Source of the DNA: CAWCAW01 sp963714125
Lineage (GTDB): Bacteria; Actinomycetota; Acidimicrobiia; Acidimicrobiales; UBA8190
Assembly (NCBI GenBank): GCA_963714125.1
Contig: OY970234.1
Location: 3,224,001-3,288,000 of the forward strand
Direction: 5' to 3'
DNA length: 64,000 bases
In this document: piece by piece, positions 8,663 to 17,475 of the stretch
How positions within the stretch are numbered: position 1 is the first letter of the stretch
How the letters are laid out: each line of letters opens with the position of its first letter
Program-made: the position numbers and the translations under genes
The notes under the pieces: generated by a model
What the model was told of the DNA's origin: nothing
Seen by the model: the letters and a program-made list of their open reading frames with translations, nothing else
The model's database searches: none

Positions 8663-9130
8663 ATGGACAACGTGTCGTTCCGCGACGACCTCGAGATGGG
8701 CGCTTGGCAGGCCCTGTTGAGCGCCCACTGGCGCCTCATGTCGCGCCTTGACGCCGAGCTGCAAGCGGCCCAGGCCATGTCCCTGGCCGACTACGAAGTC
8801 CTCGTCAAACTTGCTCAGGACCATGCCGGGCGCATGCGCATGAGTGAGTTGGCCCAATGCCTCATGCTGTCGCCGAGCGGCCTGACGCGCCGCCTCGACG
8901 GTTTGGTCAGCTCTGGCCTCGTTGATCGGGCCCGCTGCCCCACCGATCGGCGCGGCACCTTCGCCGTGTTGACGGTGGCAGGCCGGAGGCGTCTCGATCA
9001 AGCGGCTCCGTATCACGTACAACAGGTGCGTCGCCTCTTCATCGACCGGCTCAGCCGACCACAACTGCACGCACTTGCTGACGCCCTCGCCGCCGTGTGT
9101 CTCGTCGACGAGGAGTCCTGCGCCAGCTGA
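8663..9130 (+). CDS. MarR family transcriptional regulator
   Basis: A 155-residue winged-helix regulator. Helix-turn-helix and wing are visible as RMRMSELAQCLMLSPSGLTRRLDGLVSSGLVDRARCPTD-type sequence around residues 56-95, including the family-typical LSPSGLTRRLD recognition helix. The start is ATG 8663 (MDNVSFRDD...); an in-frame upstream start at 8624 would run through the putative operator. It probably represses itself and the divergent TIGR03084 gene in response to a small phenolic or lipophilic ligand, although no ligand can be read. Confidence 0.85.
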   Translation: MDNVSFRDDLEMGAWQALLSAHWRLMSRLDAELQAAQAMSLADYEVLVKLAQDHAGRMRMSELAQCLMLSPSGLTRRLDGLVSSGLVDRARCPTDRRGTFAVLTVAGRRRLDQAAPYHVQQVRRLFIDRLSRPQLHALADALAAVCLVDEESCAS

Positions 9131-9139
9131 ACGTAGGAC

Positions 9140-10813
9140 TCAGCTCTCGTAGACTTTGAACGCGTCGTCCTGAAACAGCATCCGATCACCAGCGGGAGCA
9201 GCGGTAGCCACGGGTTCTACCGTCAGGTGCCAGCCCGTTTGATCGACCTTGGCCGAACATATTTCGTGAATGGTCATCATGAACGTCCAGGCGGAATTGC
9301 CTACGCATTCGGTGTAGTTGTCGCGCGACGCCTGCACGAGCAAGCCGACGGTATCGGGCCAGTCCGACGCGGGCAGGCCCGGGATCCCAAGGTCCATGAC
9401 GACGGGACGATCGGCCCGCGCCGGCGCATCCTTGATCTTCGACGCCACGGCAGGCAACTGGGGATCGCCTCGATAGGTCCAGTAGAAGCTCGGCTGAATG
9501 ATCACTACCGCGGCCACCACCGCGACGACCACGACCGAACCCACGCGTGCGAGCGCAGGAGAGGACTGACCCAGTCGGGGGACAACACGGGGAACATAGG
9601 TCGCCAACTCGATAGCCAACACCGTGACGACAAGCGGAGGAATGACGTAATAGAAGTAACCCGTGTACGTGAACGAGAGGTAGTCGACTCCCTTCAAAGC
9701 GTAGAGAGATACCAATACGGACATGGCCGCCACGGCGACGAGCAAGCCGAAGAGAAATGACCGGCGTCTGCTATTGCGGTCGAAAGCGGTGAGGATGGCC
9801 CCGGCCGCCGCCGACGCCACAAGAAGCCACTCACTCAGGGCGTCACCGCCCCAGAACACGGCGTCATACGAAATCACTTGCCTGATGGTGTGCGGGTGAG
9901 AATGGCCGTTGCTATGGAAGTAGTCCCAGTACTGACCCCATTGGGCCGGCCAGTGCAGACACAAGTTGACGACGATGGGAACCAGGAACAGCCCCACGAT
10001 GCCAGCGGAGATCCAAATCGCTCGTCTCGCCGACGAAGCCAAAGCGGGCTCCGGGCGTCGCCGGTATCGACGGAAGGCGAACACGGCTCCGACACCAAGG
10101 GTGTAGGCACCGACGAATCCGATAAAGGCGACATGACCGTGGACAAGAAGGGCACCGGCCAAGGTGTAGATCGGGAGGTCCTCGAGCGCCCCTAGGGCAA
10201 CGGACACGCCGGCGATGGTCAACAACAGGAATGGCGCGATGTAGAGATACGGCATCCAGGCCGATGCCCACGCCACGTGGGCACCAGTGATGATGAGATC
10301 GACGCCTATGCCCAACACGGCAACCCAGCGAGTTCTGACGTGGCGATAGATCACCAACGTGGCCAGCGCCACCATGAGCCCGTTGAGGAGATAGATGCCT
10401 ATCAGCTGCCCGTTGAACTGCGTGGGTACGACGTGGAGGATCGAGTAAAAGACGTCCTGGCCGAAGGCGAGGACATAGAGGAACGCGGGGCCCGGATGAT
10501 TGAAGCCTTCGCGGGAATAGTTCCCTATGAGAAGGTGAAAGCGGACGGCCTGGTTGACGAGGATCGAATTGGCCGCGTAGTCAGTGTTCTCATGAATGGG
10601 GTAGGAGAACACGTACGAGTTGCGCAGGGCGAGGGCGACAGCACCCACGATCGCCACGAGCGCGCACTCGGCCCATATCCAAGGATGGAGTGCGAAGTCG
10701 GCAGCTCGTCGCCGGCCGCGGCGAGGCAGTTCGGGAGGATTGGAAGGGGATTCTTCGGTGCTGAGCGAGGTCAGCAACGTCAATGCACTCCTCGTGGTCG
10801 TCGGCCCGACCAT
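9140..10813 (-). CDS. Polytopic membrane protein, probable GT-C type glycosyltransferase
   Basis: A 557-residue protein with about 11-12 predicted membrane helices. After the first helix (ALVAIVGAVALALRNSY) comes a large extracytoplasmic loop with acidic and His residues (YPIHENTDYAANS; GNYSREGFNHPGPAFLY), as in GT-C enzymes, where an acidic residue in loop 1 is catalytic and polyprenyl-phosphate sugars are donors. A soluble C-terminal tail of about 110 residues follows the last helix. It is convergent with the MarR gene (9 nt) and divergent from the methyltransferase at 10969. The neighbourhood supports a cell-envelope glycan role; the donor and acceptor are unknown. Confidence 0.65.
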   Translation of the reverse strand: MVGPTTTRSALTLLTSLSTEESPSNPPELPRRGRRRAADFALHPWIWAECALVAIVGAVALALRNSYVFSYPIHENTDYAANSILVNQAVRFHLLIGNYSREGFNHPGPAFLYVLAFGQDVFYSILHVVPTQFNGQLIGIYLLNGLMVALATLVIYRHVRTRWVAVLGIGVDLIITGAHVAWASAWMPYLYIAPFLLLTIAGVSVALGALEDLPIYTLAGALLVHGHVAFIGFVGAYTLGVGAVFAFRRYRRRPEPALASSARRAIWISAGIVGLFLVPIVVNLCLHWPAQWGQYWDYFHSNGHSHPHTIRQVISYDAVFWGGDALSEWLLVASAAAGAILTAFDRNSRRRSFLFGLLVAVAAMSVLVSLYALKGVDYLSFTYTGYFYYVIPPLVVTVLAIELATYVPRVVPRLGQSSPALARVGSVVVVAVVAAVVIIQPSFYWTYRGDPQLPAVASKIKDAPARADRPVVMDLGIPGLPASDWPDTVGLLVQASRDNYTECVGNSAWTFMMTIHEICSAKVDQTGWHLTVEPVATAAPAGDRMLFQDDAFKVYES

Positions 10814-10968
10814 GCGTGGGCGCCGAGCACGGCGGCAACCTTAGCGTCACCTCCATCGCCAACCGGCGATTGGCCCGAGGTTCGTTCCGAACCAGCTGAT
10901 CGTCTTCCACCGCGACCCCTGCGATGGGCATCTATCGTATGCAGCATCCCAACTTCTGAGAGTTGCCT

Positions 10969-12144
10969 ATGAGCTCCGACAGCATTGCCCCCCAACTGAC
11001 GAGAGCCAGTGACCACGCCAATCTGGGTCTGCCGCTCGACCGCAAAACCCGGCTCCGGTTCGTCAAGCGGGTCATCTACAAGCTGAGCTGGGTCTTCCTC
11101 CATCACCAGGTGGAGGTGAATCACGCGCTCGTCGAAGCCGCCCAAGCCACGGCAGACGACTTGACCGAAAAGCTTGATCTGGGCCAGCGCCAAATGTTTC
11201 TCGAGGTCGGCGACCACGTGGCTCAGCTGCGCACGGAGATCGCCGACCTTCACACCGAGCTCACCCGAGTGGCCAGCCGTATCAACGGCATGGATCTCCT
11301 TGAACGGCGGCTCAGGCAGTACAGCGAGCAGCTCGAGGAGACGACAAACGGACTCGCCGGGCTGCGCGAGACCCGGGCCGAGGCCAACGCGTTGATCGAG
11401 CGGTTCCGCCGCGCCCTTCCGGAGCCCATCGACGTGTCGGTGTTGCAGGCCGCTCCATCGGCGTGGGATGACCTCTATCTCTCCTTTGAAGGTGTCTTTC
11501 GCGGGTCGACGGAGACCATCAAGGAGCGGCTCTCGGTGTACCTCGGCGACGTGGGCGCACTCGAGTTCGGGGACCGTAAGCTCCTCGACATCGGTTGTGG
11601 TCGAGGGGACTGGCTACAGCTTCTTGAAGAATCCGGGATCCCGGCCTACGGCATCGATCTCGACGAACGGAGCGTGGCTCAAGCCCTAGAACGCAAGCTC
11701 GACGTCACTCACGGCGACGCCATTGCCCACCTGGCGGGCCTCCCGGCTCGGTCGCTGGCGGCGGTGACGGCTTTTCATGTGGTTGAGCACATCGGTGTCG
11801 ACAACATCATCACGCTCCTCGACTCTGCGTTTCGCTGTCTGATGCCCGGGGGGCTGCTGATCTTGGAAACGCCCAACCCCGAGAACCTCTTCGTGGGAAC
11901 GTCGGACTTCTATCTCGACCCCACGCACCGCCAACCCATCCCACCGCCACTGCTTTCGTTCCTCGTTGGAGCGCGCGGTTTCTCCGATCCAACCATCCGA
12001 CGCCTCAATCGAGTCCCGGACCGGGAGCTGGTGGGACGCCACACGCTTGATGACCTCGATCCGGCTTTGGCTTCGGTGATCGAGCTCGTGCAACAGCGGG
12101 TCATGGCCGGCGAGGACTACGCGGTTGTCGCTCACCGGGCGTAG
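10969..12144 (+). CDS. Class I SAM methyltransferase with N-terminal coiled coil
   Basis: A 391-residue protein. Residues about 60-140 form a long heptad-rich segment (QLRTEIADLHTELTRVASRI; RLRQYSEQLEETTNGLAGL). The C-terminal half is a SAM methyltransferase with motif I LLDIGCGRGDWLQLL, acidic YGIDLDERS, VTAFHVVEHIG and LMPGGLLILETPNPEN. Similar coiled-coil methyltransferases cap or modify O-polysaccharides, so a role in capping or methylating the glycan made by the adjacent glycosyltransferases is reasonable. ATG 10969 is chosen; a TTG six bases upstream is less likely. The next gene follows after 3 nt, so the two are probably co-transcribed. Confidence 0.85.
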   Translation: MSSDSIAPQLTRASDHANLGLPLDRKTRLRFVKRVIYKLSWVFLHHQVEVNHALVEAAQATADDLTEKLDLGQRQMFLEVGDHVAQLRTEIADLHTELTRVASRINGMDLLERRLRQYSEQLEETTNGLAGLRETRAEANALIERFRRALPEPIDVSVLQAAPSAWDDLYLSFEGVFRGSTETIKERLSVYLGDVGALEFGDRKLLDIGCGRGDWLQLLEESGIPAYGIDLDERSVAQALERKLDVTHGDAIAHLAGLPARSLAAVTAFHVVEHIGVDNIITLLDSAFRCLMPGGLLILETPNPENLFVGTSDFYLDPTHRQPIPPPLLSFLVGARGFSDPTIRRLNRVPDRELVGRHTLDDLDPALASVIELVQQRVMAGEDYAVVAHRA

Positions 12145-12147
12145 CCC

Positions 12148-14616
12148 GTGACGACATATCCCCACAAAGTGGCCCTTTGGGGCCCTTTACCCCCCGCACC
12201 AGGGAACACCGCCGACTACGGCTATCGACTGTTGGCAGCGCTACAACCGCATTTTTCAGTGGTCGCCGTTGTTCCTGATCGTGACGTCGCTGATGCGATC
12301 GCCCCCGACGGTGTCGTCGTCCTCGGCGTTTCTGAGGCAACCCAAGGACACATCGGCGCGCCCGACGTGCACATCTACCAACTCGGTGCCGACAGAAGCC
12401 AGCACTCCTGGCTGCTCGCACCCCTGCGCCAACATCCCGGCATCGTGGTGCTCCACGACGTTTCTCTCTTCGATCTCTACCGCTCAGTGTGCTCCGGTTC
12501 ACCCGCGTTGTGGGAACACGAGATCGCCGCCCAAGGCTACGACCGCGCCCTGGCGCACACCGTCGAATCGGACGACGGGCCGGTACCAGACCCGCTCGCC
12601 TATACGTTTACCAATGCGGTGGCGTCATCGAGCCTGTGCACGGTGGTGCACTCCCCATGGGCGGTCGACTACCTGACGACGTTGCACCCCGGTGCCCGCA
12701 TCGCCTACATCCCTTACGGGGCCGATTGGACCGCTCCCGCCCCCACCGGCACGTCCCCGGTCAAAAGCGGCGGCATTACCGTGCTCGGAGCGGGCCGGCA
12801 CCGACGGCTCGATGTGTCACTGGCGGCCTTTGCTCAAGTGGCCGCCGACCATGGGCGCGCCCGTCTGTGCGTCACGGGACCGCTCAGCGACTCGCAGCAC
12901 GATGACCTCCGCTCTCGGGTGGCGACGCTCGGCCTGCAGAACAAGGTTCGCCTCGTGCCCGATCCCTCCACCAGCGACATCGAGCGCGCCATCGTCGAGT
13001 CTCGCTTGGTCGTCGCGCTCCACTGGCCCACCGCGGGAGGCATGATCGGCGAGGTCGTGCGCAGCCTCGGTCGGGGCCGACCCGTGTTGGCCAGTGACCT
13101 TCCTCAGTTCGCCCACTTTGACGAAAGCTATGTCTCGCGGGTTCGGCCCTACGCCACCGATGAGCTCGATGTCGTGGCCGGCGCCATGCGCGCCGCATTG
13201 GAACGCCCCGACGAAGCGAGTGCCAAGGGACGGATGGGGGCGCAGCTGGTGGAGGCAAACCACAGCTGGGAACACACGGCCGCCCAGTTTGCCCAGCTGA
13301 TCAATGAGCACATTGCGAGCGGTCGCTCCACGCCCCTGGTGTCTGAGGCAGCACCATCGTCGACCACCGCCGGATATTCCACCGACCTCACCGTCCACGG
13401 CGACTGGACGGCGACGACGGGCCTCGCCCATGCCGGGAGGCGGCTCGCCCTGGCACTGCTTCGTAACGGCACGCCCATGTCGGTGACGAACGTCTCGACC
13501 CCGGCGCCAAAAAACAGCTCCTTGTATCCCGCCGAGTTCGTCGGCCTCGAGTCAACGGTTCCCAGCGCTGTCAATCTGTGGATCCTCAACATCAACGAGT
13601 TCGGCGCCGTGCCCGATGCGGTTCTCCACACCAGACGGACGCGGCGCTATCACATTGCCAGTTGGTATTGGGAATTGCCGACGCTGCCCGATTGGCTCCC
13701 CGAGCAACTCGAACGGGTCGACGAGGTCTGGGCGCCCACCCACTTCGTGCAACGAGCCTTCCTCCGCTACACCGACACACCCGTGCATATTGTCCCTTCG
13801 GTGGTACCGACGTTCGTGCCGACCACAACCGATCGTGACGCCCTGCGGACACGCCTCGGGCTTCCCATCGGGCGAGTGATGTTCCTCTTCACCTTTGATT
13901 TCAACTCCACCATCGGGCGCAAGAATCCCGCCGGTGTGATTGACGCGTTTTCCCGGGCGTTCTCGCCGCGAGAACGCGAGGGCGAAGTGTTGCTCGTGCT
14001 CAAAGCCATCAATCTCGACGTGAACCCCGACTACCAGGCGGCGCTGCATGCTGCGGTCGACAAGGTAGGGGGGCTGCTGATCGACGGGCATATGAGTGGG
14101 GATGCCATGGCGGATCTTTTCCACGCTTGTGACGTGTACGTCTCGCTGCACCGCTCTGAGGGATTCGGTTTTGGCATGGCCGAGGCGATGGCCATTGGCA
14201 AACCCGTCATCGGCACCGCTTTTTCCGGCAACGTCGACTTCATGAAGGCGAATAACAGCTGTCCGGTCGGCTATCGCCTGCGCGCCGTCGATGCATCGGA
14301 CACCCAGCACAATCAGCACATGGAGAAGATCTACACGGTGGGGTCGTTGTGGGCGGAGCCGGACGTCGACCAGGCCGTCCACTGGATGCAGCTATTGGCC
14401 TCCGATGAGACGCTTCGAGCCGACATCGGTGCGGCCGGGAAGGTGACGATCTCGGAGAACTTCTCCGAGGCCGCCGTCGGTCGCATCGCCAATGCGCGCC
14501 TGACCGCGCTGGCCCAGGAACTTGGTTTGGGCCCCTACGACGCACCGCCACACCCCAGCGGCTACCAACCTGAGTGGCCAATGCAGCGGTGGCCCGCGGG
14601 GGCAACTCGAGGTTGA
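12148..14616 (+). CDS. Two-domain GT4-type glycosyltransferase
   Basis: An 822-residue cytoplasmic protein starting at GTG 12148, three bases after the methyltransferase stop. The N-terminal unit (about 1-390) begins with KVALWGPLPPAPGNTADYGY, a GT-B opening, and has a glycosyltransferase-like second half that lacks a clear E-x7-E. The C-terminal unit (about 400-800) is a second GT4-like domain with nucleotide-sugar binding HRSEGFGFGMAEAMAIGKP and SGNVDFM. Tandem GT-B domains in one chain suggest two successive transfers or one dead scaffold half. It belongs to the glycan block with the methyltransferase and the next glycosyltransferase. Confidence 0.85.
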   Translation: MTTYPHKVALWGPLPPAPGNTADYGYRLLAALQPHFSVVAVVPDRDVADAIAPDGVVVLGVSEATQGHIGAPDVHIYQLGADRSQHSWLLAPLRQHPGIVVLHDVSLFDLYRSVCSGSPALWEHEIAAQGYDRALAHTVESDDGPVPDPLAYTFTNAVASSSLCTVVHSPWAVDYLTTLHPGARIAYIPYGADWTAPAPTGTSPVKSGGITVLGAGRHRRLDVSLAAFAQVAADHGRARLCVTGPLSDSQHDDLRSRVATLGLQNKVRLVPDPSTSDIERAIVESRLVVALHWPTAGGMIGEVVRSLGRGRPVLASDLPQFAHFDESYVSRVRPYATDELDVVAGAMRAALERPDEASAKGRMGAQLVEANHSWEHTAAQFAQLINEHIASGRSTPLVSEAAPSSTTAGYSTDLTVHGDWTATTGLAHAGRRLALALLRNGTPMSVTNVSTPAPKNSSLYPAEFVGLESTVPSAVNLWILNINEFGAVPDAVLHTRRTRRYHIASWYWELPTLPDWLPEQLERVDEVWAPTHFVQRAFLRYTDTPVHIVPSVVPTFVPTTTDRDALRTRLGLPIGRVMFLFTFDFNSTIGRKNPAGVIDAFSRAFSPREREGEVLLVLKAINLDVNPDYQAALHAAVDKVGGLLIDGHMSGDAMADLFHACDVYVSLHRSEGFGFGMAEAMAIGKPVIGTAFSGNVDFMKANNSCPVGYRLRAVDASDTQHNQHMEKIYTVGSLWAEPDVDQAVHWMQLLASDETLRADIGAAGKVTISENFSEAAVGRIANARLTALAQELGLGPYDAPPHPSGYQPEWPMQRWPAGATRG

Positions 14617-14695
14617 AGGCGGTCGTTGGCTTGACAGCGGGACGCTATGGTGGCGACCAGCGCCCAAGCCGAACAACGGCACAGCAAAAGGCCCG

Positions 14696-17464
14696 ATGAC
14701 AGACCACGCCTGTACGATCGTTGCTCGCAATTACGTGCCGTATGCCCGGGTGCTGGCGCGCTCATTCCTCGAGCATCATCCGGGGGGATCGCTCACCACA
14801 TTGATCATCGACGACGTGAATTGCGATGTCGATGCGGAGGCCGAGCCGTTCGACGTGTTCCGGTTGAAAGACCTCGATATCGCCGAGGACGAAGTCCACC
14901 GGATGGCCATGATTTACGACCGGACCGAATTAGCGACGGCGCTCAAGCCTTGGTTGCTGGACCGTTTGAGCAAAGACCACACCGAAGGCGTCCTCTATCT
15001 CGACCCCGACATTCGGGTGTTCTCGAGCCTCTCCGAAGTGTCTTCTCTCGCACGCGATCACGGGATCGTCCTCACGCCGCACGCCACCGCCCCCATGCCC
15101 AGAGATGGTCTTATGACCGAGGAGACCTCGATCCTGGCTGCCGGCATCTACAACCTGGGTTTCATCGGTGTGGGCCCCGACCAGTCCGCTTTCCTGGAGT
15201 TTTGGAAGGAGCGTCTCCGGCGCGAGTGCATTGTCGAGCCCAATCACATGCGTTTCGTCGATCAACGGTGGATCGACTTCGTTCCAGGGATGTTCTCGAC
15301 CTACATCCTCCAGGACACGACGTGCAACGTCGCATACTGGAACCTCGATCACCGTAACCTCAGGTGGGCGGGTTCTCATTACGACGTCGACGGCCGACCA
15401 CTCAAGTTCTTCCATTTCAGCGGGTACACCCCGCGGGCGCCGCACCTGTTGAGTAAACACCAAGGGGAGCGGCCCCGCATCTTGCTCTCCGATCGGCCCG
15501 ACCTGGCCAAACTCTGCAATGAATACAGAATCGCCCTCGAAGAGGCGGGGTACTGGAGTGAGAGCGACGCTACGTACGGATTTGCGCGGATGGCCAACGG
15601 CGTCGTCATAGACCCGCTCTTGCGCCACTTGTACCGTGAAGAGCTGCTCCGATCGGAAGAACTCGGCGCCGCCCCAATCGGTGATGTTTTCAGCGCCGAA
15701 GGCGCTCGAGCATTTTGCGCCTGGTTGAACGAGGTCGATCATTCCGGTGGCGTCAACGCCCGGCTCACCCGGTACCTCGATGCTCTCTACCGGGCCAACC
15801 CCGACTTGCACGGTCGCTTTGTGGACCCCCACGGCCGCGACTTTGCTCGATTCATGGAGTGGGCTGCCCTCGAAGTGAGAGCCGGCCGCATACACCCCGA
15901 ACTCGCCGACATCTCCCCCCGCGCCGGCGGAGCTCGCACGCCCACTGAAGCGGGGCAACATCCTCGGGCGTTGCGCCCTGGGATCCGCGTGGCCGGCTAC
16001 CTGCGAGCCGAGATGGGCGTGGGCCAGCTGGGGCGCCTCGCCACGGCCGTCGTCGAAGCCACGGGTATTCCCTGTTCCACATACGTCTACGACCGCACGT
16101 CGAGCCGGCAGAATCACCCGTTCGTCGAGAACGATTCCGACGAGTTCAACGTCAACCTCATCTGCGTCAATGCGGACGAGCTCCCCGGCTTCGCGGCGGC
16201 GGTAGGGCCGGACTTCTTCCAAGGGAAATACACCATCGGATTATGGGCATGGGAGTTGGACACGTTTCCGGCAGCCTTTTCACCTGCGTTCGACGTGGTC
16301 GACGAAGTTTGGGCCATCAGCGACTTTGTACGTCACGCGGTGGCCTCCGCCACGACCAAGCCGGTCTTGTCTTTCCCCCTTCCTGTGATTCCATCGGCAC
16401 TGCCGACCACCACGGATCTTGACGCTCTCGGGCTCCCTCAAGCCTTTACGTTTCTCTTTTGCTTCGACCTGCTGAGCATCTTCGAACGCAAGAACCCGCT
16501 CGGTCTCGTCGATGCCTTCTCCCGGGCCTTCGAAGACGGTGAAGGCCCGGTACTGGTCATCAAGGCGATCAACGGCGAAATGCGGCGGGGAGACCTTGAG
16601 CGCCTGAGGTCAGTAGCGGCCACGCGTACCGATGTCGTGATCCTCGATCACTACCTCGGCTACGGCGAAAACGCGGCGCTCATGAACCACTGCGACTGTT
16701 ATGTATCACTGCACCGCAGCGAAGGGTTCGGCCTCACCATGGCCGAAGCCATGGCTCTTGGGAAGCCCGTCATTGCCACCGCCTACTCAGGCAACCTGGA
16801 GTTCATGGACGGCGCCAACTCCTTGCTCGTCCCGTGGCGACCGGGCACCGTGCCGGCCGGGTGCGATCCCTACCCACAAGGCAGCATGTGGGCGGAGCCG
16901 GAGATCGACGCAGCCGCTCGGCTCATGCGCTCGGTTTATGACGACCGTGGTCAGGCCCTCGAGACCGGGCGAAAGGGTCAACTCTCTGTGCTGGAGAATC
17001 ATGGGGTCCATGCGAGAACTGCCATGGTCTCGGCCCGATTCGCGGAAGCCCAGCGCTCGCTGAGCACACGGCCCGGGCACGCCCCGAGCGATGGCGGCGT
17101 GCGACGGACCATGGAGCCACCCGGGCTCAGCGACATCGCGGTGTCGACTGCGCCCATCGACGCCCCCTCGCGCTATCCCTGGGTCGCCCGATTTTTCCGA
17201 CGGCTTGTCCGTCGCTCACTGCGGCACCACGACGAACACCAGCGCCAGGTGAACCTCGCCATGGCCGAGGCCGTAAGCGAACTCACCGTCGTCATCGAGG
17301 CGCTGGTACGCCGGAGCCAATTCGAAACACCCGACAACGAAGGCCAGATCGACGAGTGCCGACGCCGGATCGAGGAGCTGGCGACCACCGTGGCCGAATT
17401 GGCCGCCTACGCCAAGGAGACAGGTCTCGAGGCCCGAATCGCCCACGAGCCGGAGCAACTCTGA
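14696..17464 (+). CDS. Bifunctional glycosyltransferase (GT8-like plus GT4) with helical tail
   Basis: I choose ATG 14696 (MTDHACTIVARNYVPYARVL), preceded by AAAAGG, giving 922 residues; the frame is open back to a GTG at 14522 but that overlaps the upstream gene by 95 nt. The N-terminal domain (about 1-300) resembles GT8/nucleotide-diphospho-sugar transferases: EGVLYLDPDIRVF carries the DxD-type metal site. The C-terminal domain (about 430-780) is GT4 with HRSEGFGLTMAEAMALGKP and YSGNLEFMDG. A basic then helical tail (RFFRRLVRRSLRHHDEHQRQ, ELTVVIEALVRR, RRRIEELATTVAEL) may mediate membrane contact or oligomerisation. It shares closely similar GT4 motifs with the preceding protein, so the two may be related by duplication. 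Confidence 0.85.
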   Translation: MTDHACTIVARNYVPYARVLARSFLEHHPGGSLTTLIIDDVNCDVDAEAEPFDVFRLKDLDIAEDEVHRMAMIYDRTELATALKPWLLDRLSKDHTEGVLYLDPDIRVFSSLSEVSSLARDHGIVLTPHATAPMPRDGLMTEETSILAAGIYNLGFIGVGPDQSAFLEFWKERLRRECIVEPNHMRFVDQRWIDFVPGMFSTYILQDTTCNVAYWNLDHRNLRWAGSHYDVDGRPLKFFHFSGYTPRAPHLLSKHQGERPRILLSDRPDLAKLCNEYRIALEEAGYWSESDATYGFARMANGVVIDPLLRHLYREELLRSEELGAAPIGDVFSAEGARAFCAWLNEVDHSGGVNARLTRYLDALYRANPDLHGRFVDPHGRDFARFMEWAALEVRAGRIHPELADISPRAGGARTPTEAGQHPRALRPGIRVAGYLRAEMGVGQLGRLATAVVEATGIPCSTYVYDRTSSRQNHPFVENDSDEFNVNLICVNADELPGFAAAVGPDFFQGKYTIGLWAWELDTFPAAFSPAFDVVDEVWAISDFVRHAVASATTKPVLSFPLPVIPSALPTTTDLDALGLPQAFTFLFCFDLLSIFERKNPLGLVDAFSRAFEDGEGPVLVIKAINGEMRRGDLERLRSVAATRTDVVILDHYLGYGENAALMNHCDCYVSLHRSEGFGLTMAEAMALGKPVIATAYSGNLEFMDGANSLLVPWRPGTVPAGCDPYPQGSMWAEPEIDAAARLMRSVYDDRGQALETGRKGQLSVLENHGVHARTAMVSARFAEAQRSLSTRPGHAPSDGGVRRTMEPPGLSDIAVSTAPIDAPSRYPWVARFFRRLVRRSLRHHDEHQRQVNLAMAEAVSELTVVIEALVRRSQFETPDNEGQIDECRRRIEELATTVAELAAYAKETGLEARIAHEPEQL

Positions 17465-17475
17465 GTCTGAACGGG

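Noticed and set aside
14522..14695. N-terminal extension of the GT8/GT4 protein from GTG 14522
   Set aside because: It overlaps the upstream glycosyltransferase by 95 nt, is low-complexity and not family-like; ATG 14696 has a ribosome site and starts the domain.
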